A stretch of DNA of 30,697 bases, taken from positions 1 through 30,697 of the forward strand of contig CAZPCT010000007.1 in the NCBI GenBank assembly GCA_964585325.1, written 5' to 3'. This document shows, piece by piece, positions 6,816 to 13,772 of this stretch (its first letter is position 1; every line of letters begins with the position of its first letter). The stretch comes from CAZPCT01 sp964585325. Lineage in GTDB: Bacteria; Patescibacteriota; Minisyncoccia; JACQLN01; CAZPCT01. The notes under the pieces are model-generated. The model saw only the letters and a program-made list of their open reading frames with translations, searched no databases and was not told the DNA's origin. Made by a program: the position numbers and the translations under genes.

Positions 6816-7535
6816 ATGACCAAACACCGCCTTCTTCTCACTATCGTCATTATCCTTGCCGTTGTTATTGTGTCTGTAGTCGGCCAATCTATCTACCGCC
6901 AGCAACAAGCACAGGCCGCTGCCGTAAAACTTGCCACCATTCTTGCCCATGCTGAAGAAAACGAAGATGAGGCGTATGAGTTTTTGGTTGCAGAGCTCCC
7001 GTCCATTAATAACGCCATAGCCAAAACACCTCTTCTCAACCTCTCTTTCATGCGTTCTGATGCGCGGCTTCCTGGCGACTACGGACCTGGTTCCGACACC
7101 TCTGAGTTTGGTGGAGAGGGGGACGCTGTGAGCGAGGGAGGTGGCGGCGGTTCCGGGCCGGGGTATCCACGGGGCGGAGGTGGTCATATGCCTGATTTTG
7201 ACGGCTATTATGAAGAGCAATGTGGAGCGTATGGCTGTGCGTCGCCGTACCAAGTACGCCAGGCTCAGGTGATGATGAACCAATATCCCTGGAACACACT
7301 TAACGACAACTGCAGTTTTGCGAGCACCCTCTCATCTCTTGGCAGAAGTAGTGGAAGCAATGATCCCTACTGGTTTGGAATTGACGATAGTGTGGGCTTT
7401 ACTACTCAAAATACCGGTTCCGTTCGTTATTCCAACTCTGTGACCGCGGAACGTCTTGGTGCGCGCATGTGGGAGGAGTGCCATGGAACTTCGGTAGATA
7501 GGCAAAGCAAAGAGGAATACCAAAAGGGCCGCTGA
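6816..7535 (+). CDS. Membrane-anchored surface protein sharing the N-terminal module of the PKD protein
   Basis: A 239-residue protein beginning 5 nt after the previous stop; a longer frame from 6711 would run deep into the upstream gene and add a cysteine-rich stretch before the membrane anchor, so 6816 is preferred. Residues 6-27 are a transmembrane anchor, followed by an Ala/Glu helix (about 28-75) that lines up with the PKD protein at 4403: VVGQSIYRQQQ against IVAQSLIRGKQ, AHAEENEDEA against AMADENPAEA, and LLNLSFMRS against ILEVDLLRS. A Gly-rich linker (about 95-128) leads to a C-terminal domain with three or four cysteines (EEQCGAYGCASP, NDNCSF, EECHG), possibly disulfide-bonded. No catalytic motif is recognised. 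The TGA stop lies in the loop of the operon terminator. Confidence 0.75.
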   Translation: MTKHRLLLTIVIILAVVIVSVVGQSIYRQQQAQAAAVKLATILAHAEENEDEAYEFLVAELPSINNAIAKTPLLNLSFMRSDARLPGDYGPGSDTSEFGGEGDAVSEGGGGGSGPGYPRGGGGHMPDFDGYYEEQCGAYGCASPYQVRQAQVMMNQYPWNTLNDNCSFASTLSSLGRSSGSNDPYWFGIDDSVGFTTQNTGSVRYSNSVTAERLGARMWEECHGTSVDRQSKEEYQKGR

Positions 7536-7548
7536 TCGCGGCTCTTTT
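7526..7548 (+). terminator. Terminator of the surface-protein operon, overlapping the stop codon
   Basis: GGGCCGC (7526-7532), loop TGATC (7533-7537), GCGGCTC (7538-7544), then TTTT. The loop starts with the TGA stop of the preceding gene. Confidence 0.8.
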
Positions 7549-7571
7549 GATAGAAACGCACGTTCCGAATC

Positions 7572-7599
7572 TTGACAAAATTGGACTATAATGTATAAT
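7572..7599 (+). promoter_or_regulatory. Strong consensus sigma70-type promoter
   Basis: TTGACA (7572-7577), 16-bp spacer, TATAAT (7594-7599); a second TATAAT starts at 7587. Both hexamers are perfect, the best promoter in the window. Transcription from about 7606 gives a leader of about 42 nt ending in GAGGAGGGGAG. Confidence 0.85.
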
Positions 7600-7647
7600 A
7601 TGTAGGAACAGTCGCGGCCCGGACCTTCACCAGAGGAGGGGAGTCCT

Positions 7648-7803
7648 ATGGACTTACTTCAGAACGTGGTCGTCGGAACAATGACGATCAACGGCCAGAC
7701 GGCCACGGTCGTCGTTCCGGCGGAGGACTTCGTTCCGCCGACCGGCGGACCGTACCCGTCGGAGAAGACGAAGAAGAAGGGGGAGATGTGCCCCCCACGG
7801 TAA
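7648..7803 (+). CDS. Small hypothetical protein (51 aa), GC-rich orphan
   Basis: ATG at 7648 is preceded by a very strong purine-rich ribosome binding site (GAGGAGGGGAG, 7633-7643) and the best promoter of the window. The product has 51 residues, beginning MDLLQNVVVGTMTINGQ and ending in a basic KTKKKGEMCPPR tail; the front half is a beta-hairpin-like run of valines and threonines. There is no membrane segment and I do not recognise it. Codons are strongly C/G-ending, unlike flanking genes. It overlaps the next ORF by 16 nt, so the two are probably coupled; a programmed frameshift joining them is possible but no slippery sequence stands out. Confidence 0.6.
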   Translation: MDLLQNVVVGTMTINGQTATVVVPAEDFVPPTGGPYPSEKTKKKGEMCPPR

Positions 7804-8084
7804 AGTACATCACGGACCCGAGGGAGCTGCGGCGGCTGGACATCTATCGCGAGCCGTTCTACGGGACGGGAAGAGGTCCCGTCTCTACCGTCTACGACAC
7901 GAGCGACTTGTCCCGAAGCTGGGATGTACAGCTCACGTCTGACGGACTGCGGTTCGTGGATGGTCCCCCATCCGACGTGGAGGACACGGAGAAAGGGGAG
8001 ATCCTCTCCGCCGCCGGCCGGGACTTTCGGTCCCGACCCAGCAAGAAGAGACGTGCGCAACGCGCAGGAGCTAACACCTGCTGA
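7788..8084 (+). CDS. Small hypothetical protein (98 aa), GTG start
   Basis: Reads from GTG at 7788, two bases after a GGGGGAGA stretch (7778-7786) that may serve as its ribosome binding site, in the +2 frame relative to the 51-residue ORF it overlaps. The 98-residue product is polar and charged, with no membrane segment: DPRELRRLDIYRE near the front, a middle with DTSDLSRSWDVQL, and a very basic end (SRPSKKRRAQRAG). Function unknown. Codon use matches the preceding small ORF, so both seem to belong to one GC-rich transcript ending at the terminator at 8123-8154. The start is uncertain; a frameshifted fusion with the upstream ORF is an alternative. Confidence 0.45.
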   Translation: MPPTVKYITDPRELRRLDIYREPFYGTGRGPVSTVYDTSDLSRSWDVQLTSDGLRFVDGPPSDVEDTEKGEILSAAGRDFRSRPSKKRRAQRAGANTC

Positions 8085-8122
8085 TGATGCGTTCGTCATA
8101 CCTGTACCACACCCACCCAGTG

Positions 8123-8154
8123 AGCGAACACCGCTCCCTGGGTGTTCGCTTTTT
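8123..8154 (+). terminator. Rho-independent terminator of the small-ORF transcript
   Basis: AGCGAACACC (8123-8132), loop GCTCCCTG, GGTGTTCGCT (8141-8150), T-run 8150-8154: a 10-bp perfect stem. Confidence 0.88.
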
Positions 8155-8194
8155 GGCGTATTTACGCGGAAAAGTGCGTGTTTTTAGGGTGGCG

Positions 8195-8203
8195 TGTTAC
8201 ACT
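8195..8203 (+). promoter_or_regulatory. Extended -10 promoter of the RNase HII operon
   Basis: TGT-TACACT (8195-8203) is an extended -10 element; no clear -35 is present. The -10 ends 13 nt before the ATG at 8217, so the leader would be about 6 nt. Confidence 0.5.
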
Positions 8204-8216
8204 AAAAAGACAGAAT

Positions 8217-8852
8217 ATGAGCAGCAATCCTCAACTAGTATTAGGAATTGACGAAGCGGGACGCGGCTGCGTGCTGGGGCCGCTTGTGCTTGCGGGGGTC
8301 ATGTTTGAGGACACAGACGAGGTTTTGGATGTGCTCAGTCATCATAACGTGCGCGACTCCAAGTTGCTTACGAAAGACGCACGTGCGGCGTTGGCACAAG
8401 TGGTGCGCTCTCTTAAGCACTCTCTCAGAGTGCGCACGGTCTCTCCTTCACGAATAGACAAAGAGTCTATCAACACGCTTGAGATAGACGTTTCCGCTAA
8501 GATAATCGCCTCGCTTAACCCTCACCGCGTCTATCTTGACGTTCCCGCAACAGGAAAAGGAATTGGGCGCTACTGCTTGGCCGTGCGCCGTCAATGTGGG
8601 AAGGAGGGGGTGGAAATTGTTGGCGGGAACGGGTTTGATAGTACGCACCTTGCTGTAGCGGCGGCATCCATTATTGCAAAAGAGAAGCGGGAGCACGAGG
8701 TGAGAAAGTTGCACAAAATATACGGCGATTTTGGCTCAGGGTATCCTCATGACCCAAAAACTCGTGCATGGCTTGCTTCACATAAAGCCACAGGGGCTGC
8801 GTGGCCGCCCATGGTGCGCACCAAGTGGCAGACTGTAGCTCAGCTTACATAA
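8217..8852 (+). CDS. rnhB: Ribonuclease HII (archaeal-like type)
   Basis: A 211-residue RNase HII, which cuts the RNA strand of RNA-DNA hybrids and starts ribonucleotide excision repair. GIDEAGRGCVLGPLV gives catalytic Asp12 and Glu13. RDSK (46-49) is the conserved DSK motif, VYLD gives Asp108, and GFDSTHLAVAAASIIAKEKR gives Asp141. The GSGYPHDPKTRAWL segment is conserved. The GPLV wording and GSGYP-DP-T end are closer to archaeal than to standard bacterial RNase HII (GPVVA). ATG at 8217 is chosen over an upstream in-frame start at 8142, because the -10 box lies between them and the added residues do not resemble the family. It heads a tandem pair with a paralogue 8 nt downstream. Confidence 0.92.
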   Translation: MSSNPQLVLGIDEAGRGCVLGPLVLAGVMFEDTDEVLDVLSHHNVRDSKLLTKDARAALAQVVRSLKHSLRVRTVSPSRIDKESINTLEIDVSAKIIASLNPHRVYLDVPATGKGIGRYCLAVRRQCGKEGVEIVGGNGFDSTHLAVAAASIIAKEKREHEVRKLHKIYGDFGSGYPHDPKTRAWLASHKATGAAWPPMVRTKWQTVAQLT

Positions 8853-8860
8853 GAACACTT

Positions 8861-9487
8861 ATGAAGAGACCAACAAGCATTCTTGGTATTGCAGACGCGG
8901 GTAGGGGGGCAGTTATGGGGCCGCTTGTCCTAGCGGGTGTTTTGTTTAGAGAGGAACAGGAGACTGTAGAGGCGCTTGAGCACGTTGGAGTGGGCTCTGT
9001 GCGGCGCCTCTCTCCTACGCGGAGAGCAGAGGTGATGCAGACCATCAGAAAAACACGTTCCAAACAACTGGTGTATCGCATAGAGCCTCAGGTTATAGAT
9101 GAAGCGGACTCCGTTAACGCTGTTGAGATTGCCTACAGCGCCCGCCTTATTAACAAGCTGCGTCCGCACAAAGTATTCATAGACGCTCCTGTGAGCGAGA
9201 AGATGTTTGAGGAGTATAAAGGGGCGGTGAAACGGACGACATTCAGGTCTCCCCGCATACGGAAAGAGGACGATGTTTTTGCGCAAGCCGTCATGGCTGC
9301 GGCAAAAGTTGTTGCGCGGGAGGTTCACGCAGCTGAAATGGAGAGGATAAAAAAACGCTATGGGGACGTTGGCTCAGGTTACCCGGCAGATAAAAAGACA
9401 AAACAGTGGCTCAAAAAATGGAAACGCGAAAACAAAGAGTGGCCAGATATTGTTCGTACGTCATGGGCAACAGTCCAGAAGATTTAA
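8861..9487 (+). CDS. Divergent RNase HII paralogue, catalytic site altered
   Basis: A 208-residue protein aligned over its full length with the preceding RNase HII: GIADAGRGAVMGPLVLAGV against GIDEAGRGCVLGPLVLAGV, HKVFIDAP against HRVYLDVP, and YGDVGSGYPADKKTKQWL against YGDFGSGYPHDPKTRAWL. The catalytic Asp-Glu pair is replaced by Ala11-Asp12, and the DSK motif by SVRR (46-49). The AAAS-I-AK helix reads AAAKVVARE. Asp108 and an Asp at 137/138 remain. This pattern suggests lost or changed nuclease activity with the fold kept under selection, since the frame is intact and the hallmark GSGYP segment is conserved. It might bind hybrids or partner the active copy; that is inference. ATG at 8861 follows the upstream stop by 8 nt. 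Confidence 0.8.
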   Translation: MKRPTSILGIADAGRGAVMGPLVLAGVLFREEQETVEALEHVGVGSVRRLSPTRRAEVMQTIRKTRSKQLVYRIEPQVIDEADSVNAVEIAYSARLINKLRPHKVFIDAPVSEKMFEEYKGAVKRTTFRSPRIRKEDDVFAQAVMAAAKVVAREVHAAEMERIKKRYGDVGSGYPADKKTKQWLKKWKRENKEWPDIVRTSWATVQKI

Positions 9488-9491
9488 CATT

Positions 9492-10868
9492 ATGAAGCTT
9501 TCGTTCCATGGTGCAGCCGGTATGGTGACCGGATCCAACTATCTTATTGAGACCGCCTCTGCAAAGGTCTTGATAGATTGTGGTCTTTTTCAGGGCTCGC
9601 GGGAAGACGAGCGCCAGAACCTTGCGCCCTTTCCGTATAATCCCGCCGATATTAACGCGGTGGTGTTGACGCATGCGCACCTGGACCATACCGGACGGCT
9701 GCCCATGCTCTACCGGGATGGGTTTAGAGGAACCATTTACGGCACCCATCCCACACTTGATCTGGCAGAGATTGTTATTGACGACAGTATTCACATAATG
9801 GAAGAGCGGGCGAAGCGGGCCGGGGAGGGAATGTTGTTTGATAAAGAAGCACTCCAGGTCTGTTGGACGTGCACGCAGGGGGCTATGTACGGCGAGGAGC
9901 TTGCGGTGGCTCCGGGCATCCGGGCGGTGTTCAGAGACGCGGGGCACATTTTAGGATCTGCCATAGTTGAGCTTTATGTTAAGGAGGGTGGCACAGAGAA
10001 AAAGCTGGTCTTTTCGGGAGATTTAGGCAACGTGCCCACGCCCTTCCTTGCCCCCACAGACACCATAGAGACGGCGGACTACGTCATTTGTGAATCCACG
10101 TACGGTGACCGTCTACATGAACACAGGGCTGAGCGGAGAGAAAAGCTGCAAAAGGCAATTGAGTCTAGTGTGGCCGCGGGCGGCACGCTTATGATTCCCT
10201 CGTTTGCTATTGAGCGTGCTCAGGAGATCCTGTACGAACTCAATGCGCTGATTGAGTCGGGAGAACTTGACCCCATGCCTATTTTTCTGGACAGTCCTAT
10301 GGCCATTAAGGCGACAGGGGTGTACCGCGAGCACAGCAAGCATCTTGGTGAGCACTTTAGCGACGAAGCGGTTGCACAGATTACAGGCGGCGACAAGCTT
10401 TTTTCGTTTCCGGGGCTCAAGGTAACGCGGACCGCGGAAGAATCAAAAGCAATAAACGACGTTGCGGGGCCAAAAGTCATTATTGCGGGGTCGGGCATGT
10501 CCACTGGCGGGCGCATATTGCACCACGAAAAACGGTATTTACCAGATCCGCACTCCACCCTCCTTATTATTGGGTATCAGGTGTCTGGCACGCTCGGCCG
10601 GCGCATTTTAGACGGGGCGGGAGAGGTGACTATCTGGAGGGAACGTATTCCTGTTAGATGCCAGGTGCAGGCCATAGGTGGCTACAGCGCCCACGCTGAC
10701 CAGGCGGGGCTTCTAGAGTGGCTCAGTGGGTTTGTGGCTCCGCCGCAGCGTGTGTTTGTGACACATGGTGAACCTGGTCCCGCGGGGACGCTTGCGGAGA
10801 AAATATCCACGGAGCTGGCATATGAGGCTGAGGCTCCAGAGTTAGGTTATTCGGTAGAACTTGCGTGA
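9492..10868 (+). CDS. Beta-CASP metallo-beta-lactamase RNA nuclease
   Basis: A 458-residue protein of the RNA-specific beta-CASP (Ysh1/CPSF73-like) metallo-beta-lactamase family. THAHLDHTG (His61, His63, Asp65, His66) is the zinc motif, RDAGHILGSA supplies motif 3 and FSGDLG motif 4. The beta-CASP part contains ESTYGDR, IPSFAIERAQEI and DSPMAI, and the C-terminal RMMBL portion has GSGMSTGGRILHH, GYSAHAD and VFVTHGE. The expected role is endo- or exonucleolytic RNA processing in the cytoplasm. An upstream in-frame start at 9360 would lie inside the RNase HII paralogue and precede the conserved N-terminus MKLSFHGAAGMVTGSNYLIE, so 9492 is taken. It follows the paralogue by 4 nt, forming a likely RNA-metabolism operon. 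Confidence 0.92.
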   Translation: MKLSFHGAAGMVTGSNYLIETASAKVLIDCGLFQGSREDERQNLAPFPYNPADINAVVLTHAHLDHTGRLPMLYRDGFRGTIYGTHPTLDLAEIVIDDSIHIMEERAKRAGEGMLFDKEALQVCWTCTQGAMYGEELAVAPGIRAVFRDAGHILGSAIVELYVKEGGTEKKLVFSGDLGNVPTPFLAPTDTIETADYVICESTYGDRLHEHRAERREKLQKAIESSVAAGGTLMIPSFAIERAQEILYELNALIESGELDPMPIFLDSPMAIKATGVYREHSKHLGEHFSDEAVAQITGGDKLFSFPGLKVTRTAEESKAINDVAGPKVIIAGSGMSTGGRILHHEKRYLPDPHSTLLIIGYQVSGTLGRRILDGAGEVTIWRERIPVRCQVQAIGGYSAHADQAGLLEWLSGFVAPPQRVFVTHGEPGPAGTLAEKISTELAYEAEAPELGYSVELA

Positions 10869-10883
10869 CAAAAAACACATAGT

Positions 10884-12020
10884 ATGAGACACGTCATTTT
10901 AGCCGTCTCCACACTTGTGGGGACGATCATTGGGGTGGGTATGTTTGGCATTCCTTTTGCGGTTGCTCAAGCGGGAGTTGCCCCAGCTCTCTTCTATTTT
11001 ATGGTGTTGGGGTTGATTACTTTAGTGATTCATCTTTCATATGGGGAAGTGGTCTTGCGGACGCCTGAAAAGCACCGTCTTTCTGGGTACGCGGAGGAGT
11101 ATTTGGGACGGTGGGGCAAGCTGGTTGCGGCCGGCACTTTTTTTGTGGGGCTCTACGGCGCGTTGCTTGCTTATTTAGTACTAGGGGGAGAGTTTTTATG
11201 GCTCCTTTTGGTACCGCTCCTTCCGGGCCTTACTCCAATCACCGCAAGTCTCATTGTGGCCGCTATTGGTTTTCTGGTGGTCTGGCGGGGACTCAAGGCG
11301 TTTGGTGTGTTTGAGGTGGTTATGGTGGCGTTGTTGTTCAGCCTCCTTCTAGGGCTGGTTACGTTTGGGGCGGATAAAGTAGTTGCGGCGAACTTTGAGT
11401 TTTTAGGGCCAGCCTCAGCTCTCTTTTTACCGTATGGCATTATCTTTTTTGCGTTGTGGGGGACGTCTGCCATTCCCGAAATGCGGGACTTTTTTACCGA
11501 GCGTCCACTCCTGTTAAAGCGCTCCATTGTGGCGGGCACGCTTATACCAATTATATTCTACGTCCTTTTCACTTTTGTGGTGGTGGGCATTACGGGAGGA
11601 GCGACGACGGAAGAAGCGATACGGGGGCTGAGCGCCGCTCTTGGCGGCGGTTTTGCCCGGTACGGTGCTCTTGTGGGCTTTCTTTCTGTTATGACGTCAT
11701 TTTTCACCGTGAGTCTTATTGTGGAAGACTCGTTACGGTTTGATTTTCATCTTTCGGTTGTACGAAGCCTGACTCTCGCGTTTGGTGTTCCATTGGTACT
11801 TTTCTTTTTGGGTGCCAGAGACTTTATCTTAATTGTTGGCTGGGTGGGTGCGGTACTTGGTGCGTTTGAGGGCATGCTTATTCTTATTATGCATTCCCGC
11901 GCGCAGGCGCACGGGCGCAGAGTACCTGAGTTTAGTATTTCCTTGGGACGTTTTGTGCGCTACGGCCTTGTGGGGGTTTTGCTTCTTTCGTTTATGTACC
12001 AGTTCATATACGTGTTTTAG
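10884..12020 (+). CDS. Amino-acid permease (aromatic/hydroxy amino-acid permease-like)
   Basis: A 378-residue integral membrane protein with about ten to eleven hydrophobic segments. The N-terminus ILAVSTLVGTIIGVGMFGIPFAVAQAG is the unwound first helix typical of APC-superfamily transporters, and the overall spacing fits the HAAAP (Trp/Tyr permease) family. The cytoplasmic loop EMRDFFTERPLLLKRSI lies near residue 200. The likely role is proton-coupled amino-acid uptake, useful to an organism with few biosynthetic genes; the substrate cannot be read from sequence. It lies 15 nt after the beta-CASP gene, without Shine-Dalgarno, and probably ends the operon; no clear terminator follows. Confidence 0.8.
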   Translation: MRHVILAVSTLVGTIIGVGMFGIPFAVAQAGVAPALFYFMVLGLITLVIHLSYGEVVLRTPEKHRLSGYAEEYLGRWGKLVAAGTFFVGLYGALLAYLVLGGEFLWLLLVPLLPGLTPITASLIVAAIGFLVVWRGLKAFGVFEVVMVALLFSLLLGLVTFGADKVVAANFEFLGPASALFLPYGIIFFALWGTSAIPEMRDFFTERPLLLKRSIVAGTLIPIIFYVLFTFVVVGITGGATTEEAIRGLSAALGGGFARYGALVGFLSVMTSFFTVSLIVEDSLRFDFHLSVVRSLTLAFGVPLVLFFLGARDFILIVGWVGAVLGAFEGMLILIMHSRAQAHGRRVPEFSISLGRFVRYGLVGVLLLSFMYQFIYVF

Positions 12021-12035
12021 CACTTACACTGTTCG

Positions 12036-12063
12036 TTGACGGTGCGTGTGTATGCGGTACAAT
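12036..12063 (+). promoter_or_regulatory. Promoter of the secreted protein-MGMT operon
   Basis: TTGACG (12036-12041), 16-bp spacer, TACAAT (12058-12063), ending 11 nt before the ATG at 12075; the leader would be about 4-5 nt. Confidence 0.65.
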
Positions 12064-12074
12064 AAGAAGACAGT

Positions 12075-12368
12075 ATGACGTATGTAATTCTCAGAGTAGC
12101 CGTGTATGCAGTACTTGTGGCTCTCATAGCGACTCCGGGCGTGTTTGCCGCTGAGCCCGCACCTCTTTTGGGGGACGGATGTTACTTTATTCCTTCGGAC
12201 AGGACGTTGGTGAAGATCTTGGTGGGTGCCGAGAACGTGGAGGGCGGCCTTGTAGCCGAACTTACCAGCGGCGAGCTATGGTTTTTAAAGGCTTTCTTTG
12301 GGCTTGATGCTGTTCTTACAGATACCCCCAAGCATCTTCAGAACTGTTTTCCCGTACAACACCCATGA
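12075..12368 (+). CDS. Small secreted protein of unknown function
   Basis: A 97-residue protein with a clear Sec signal peptide: a hydrophobic core at residues 5-21 and a likely cleavage after GVFA (residue 25, before AEPAP). The mature part is about 72 residues with two cysteines (DGCYF and QNCFP, about residues 36 and 91) that could form one disulfide outside the cell. The middle (LVKILVGAENVEGGLVAELTSG) is strand-like. No family recognised. Its TGA overlaps the ATG of the MGMT-like gene by 4 nt (ATGA), so the two are translationally coupled despite unrelated locations, one outside and one in the cytoplasm. Confidence 0.65.
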   Translation: MTYVILRVAVYAVLVALIATPGVFAAEPAPLLGDGCYFIPSDRTLVKILVGAENVEGGLVAELTSGELWFLKAFFGLDAVLTDTPKHLQNCFPVQHP

Positions 12369-12664
12369 CCGTTTTTGAGAAAAAGGTATACGACGTAGTG
12401 GCGCGCATCCCAAGAGGGCGCGTTCTTTCATATGGGGAGGTTGCGCGCAAAGCGGGGCGTCCCGGCGCCGCGCGTGCGGTGGGGACCTTAATGGCCCACA
12501 ATCCTTTTGATAAAAAGAAGGTACCATGTCACCGAGTCGTTCGCTCAGACGGGCGAATTGGCGAATATTCAGGCAAGGGCGGCAGAAGTGGAAAAGAAAA
12601 ACTCCTTCGGCAGGAAGGAGTAGGTATAGAAAATGGGAAGGTAAAAACTGAACCCCGCGCGTAG
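12365..12664 (+). CDS. MGMT-type alkyltransferase domain protein (short form)
   Basis: A 99-residue protein consisting only of the DNA-binding/active-site domain of O6-alkylguanine-DNA alkyltransferase. FEKKVYDVVARIPRGRVLSYGEVARKAG is the helix-turn-helix part, RAVGTLMAHNP carries the arginine finger, and PCHRVV (54-59) keeps the acceptor Cys55. EYSGKGGRSGKEKLLRQEGV is the conserved tail. The N-terminal Ada-like domain of full-length enzymes is missing, as in alkyltransferase-like (ATL) proteins; those usually have Trp or Ala instead of Cys, so with Cys kept it may still transfer the alkyl group. A DNA-repair role in the cytoplasm is expected. The TAG stop sits in the loop/stem edge of the minus-strand terminator at 12643-12674. 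Confidence 0.85.
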   Translation: MTVFEKKVYDVVARIPRGRVLSYGEVARKAGRPGAARAVGTLMAHNPFDKKKVPCHRVVRSDGRIGEYSGKGGRSGKEKLLRQEGVGIENGKVKTEPRA

Positions 12665-12674
12665 CGGGGTTCAG
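12643..12674 (-). terminator. Terminator of infC-rpmI-rplT, shared with the MGMT stop
   Basis: An 11-bp perfect stem, CTGAACCCCGC (12648-12658) with GCGGGGTTCAG (12664-12674), loop GCGTA. The A-tract at 12643-12647 is the T-tract on the minus strand, so it terminates the ribosomal-protein operon. It also covers the 3' end of the convergent MGMT-like gene. Confidence 0.85.
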
Positions 12675-12711
12675 TGAGCATTGAAAACCTTTATTGGGCT
12701 GGAGAAGCGGC

Positions 12712-13059
12712 TTATTTCTTCACCTTTTCCACTATTTTCTCAAATACTTCTGGTTCATGCTCGGCAAGAGAGGCGAGCACCTTCCTATCTAGTTCAATGT
12801 TTTCTTGTTTCAAGCCCGCAATGAAGCGGCTGTAGGGTACACCGTGAGAGCGTGAAGCGGCATTTATCTTGGTGTTCCACAAGCGACGAAAGTCGCCCTT
12901 CTTTTTTTTGCGGTCATGAAATGCGCGCGTCCATGCGTGAAGGAGCGCTTCTTTGGCTGCGCGATAATGCGTCTTTCTGCGCCACTTGTATCCCTTGGTG
13001 TGTTGCAAGACGCTCTTTCTGCGCTTTGATGCTCGTGTTCCTCGTTTAACTCTTGGCAT
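12712..13059 (-). CDS. rplT: 50S ribosomal protein L20
   Basis: A 115-residue L20, a large-subunit assembly protein that binds 23S rRNA domain I. The basic N-terminus (MPRVKRGTRASKRRKSVL) with KGYKWRRKTHYRAAKEALLHA and the later YSRFIAGLKQENIELDRKVLASLA are typical, and length is normal. It is last of infC-rpmI-rplT, 9 nt after rpmI, the standard bacterial order. In other bacteria L20 represses this operon at the mRNA level; no such site could be proven here by eye. Ends at the hairpin at 12643-12674. Confidence 0.96.
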   Translation of the reverse strand: MPRVKRGTRASKRRKSVLQHTKGYKWRRKTHYRAAKEALLHAWTRAFHDRKKKKGDFRRLWNTKINAASRSHGVPYSRFIAGLKQENIELDRKVLASLAEHEPEVFEKIVEKVKK

Positions 13060-13068
13060 GGTGGTTGG

Positions 13069-13266
13069 CTAGGCGTGAGGAAGGTATTTTTGTTTCACTT
13101 TCCTTGACTGCGTGTCGGCAAGTTCATTTTCACTCCGTGCATGGCGCTTAAGAGAGCCGGTCTTTTTTCCTCTAAAGTGGTTTTGGTTTCGTGGTCTATA
13201 CATAACCTTGCCACTTGTGGTGACCTTAAATCTCTTCTCAACTGACTTGTTCGTCTTTTGTGCCAT
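13069..13266 (-). CDS. rpmI: 50S ribosomal protein L35
   Basis: A 65-residue L35 of normal length and composition: MAQKTNKSVEKRFKVTTSGKV followed by a basic RGKKTGSLKRHAR region and a KQKYLPHA end. It is part of the large subunit near the exit-tunnel region. Its ATG shares one base with the infC stop codon (TAATG), so its translation is coupled to IF3. Confidence 0.95.
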   Translation of the reverse strand: MAQKTNKSVEKRFKVTTSGKVMYRPRNQNHFRGKKTGSLKRHARSENELADTQSRKVKQKYLPHA

Positions 13267-13772
13267 TACTCTTTGGTTAGTGTTGTGCTGTATCCTGTGG
13301 GAATTCTTTTAACCGCATCAAGTTGTTTGTGGGGGAAGGTGATGAAGCGTTCAAGGAAGTCTTCAAGTCGTTTTCTGGCAAGGTCTTGATGGGCCTTTTC
13401 TCTCCCCCGTAGATAGATGTGCACGCGCACTGGGTGTCCTTTCTCTAGAAACCGTTCCACATTCTTCGCTTTTGTTTCAAGATCGTGGTCGGACGTCTTA
13501 ACTCGTATCTGAACGCTTTTCATCTCCTGAATCTTCGTCTGCCCTGCTCTACGCTCTTTTTTCTGCTGCTGGTAAATATATTTTCCGTATTCCAGTACGC
13601 GCGCTACTGGGGGGTTTGCCTTGTCTGTCACTATTACCAGGTCAAGCTTGTGCTCCTTGGCGAGGGCGAGTGCGTCGTCCTTAGTCATAACGCCCCGGTT
13701 TTCTCCATCCGCGTCAATAACACGGAGCTCCTTGGCGCGAATCTCTTCGTTGATGCGTGGTTTTCTTGCTAT
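13266..13772 (-). CDS. infC: Translation initiation factor IF-3, non-canonical AUA start
   Basis: IF3 binds the 30S subunit and checks start-codon selection. Reading from the first in-frame ATG (13688) would remove the first 28 residues of the conserved N-terminal domain. In frame upstream the sequence encodes ARKPRINEEIRAKELRVID, the standard IF3 beginning, then runs into a TAA at 13785-13787 with no ATG, GTG or TTG. The best start is ATA at 13770-13772, giving a 168-residue product (MARKPRINEEIRA...); ATC or ATT within it are alternatives. AUU, AUC and AUA starts are well known for infC, letting IF3 repress its own synthesis. The C-terminal domain (VRVKTSDHDLETKAKNVERFLEKGH) is complete. 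First of infC-rpmI-rplT. Confidence 0.88.
   Translation of the reverse strand: MARKPRINEEIRAKELRVIDADGENRGVMTKDDALALAKEHKLDLVIVTDKANPPVARVLEYGKYIYQQQKKERRAGQTKIQEMKSVQIRVKTSDHDLETKAKNVERFLEKGHPVRVHIYLRGREKAHQDLARKRLEDFLERFITFPHKQLDAVKRIPTGYSTTLTKE

Noticed and set aside
6717..7283. 188-residue minus-strand ORF opposite the surface-protein operon
   Set aside because: Antisense to two plus-strand genes with consistent operon spacing; no family features.
8142..8216. N-terminal extension of RNase HII
   Set aside because: The extra 25 residues start within the upstream terminator and precede the -10 box of the gene.
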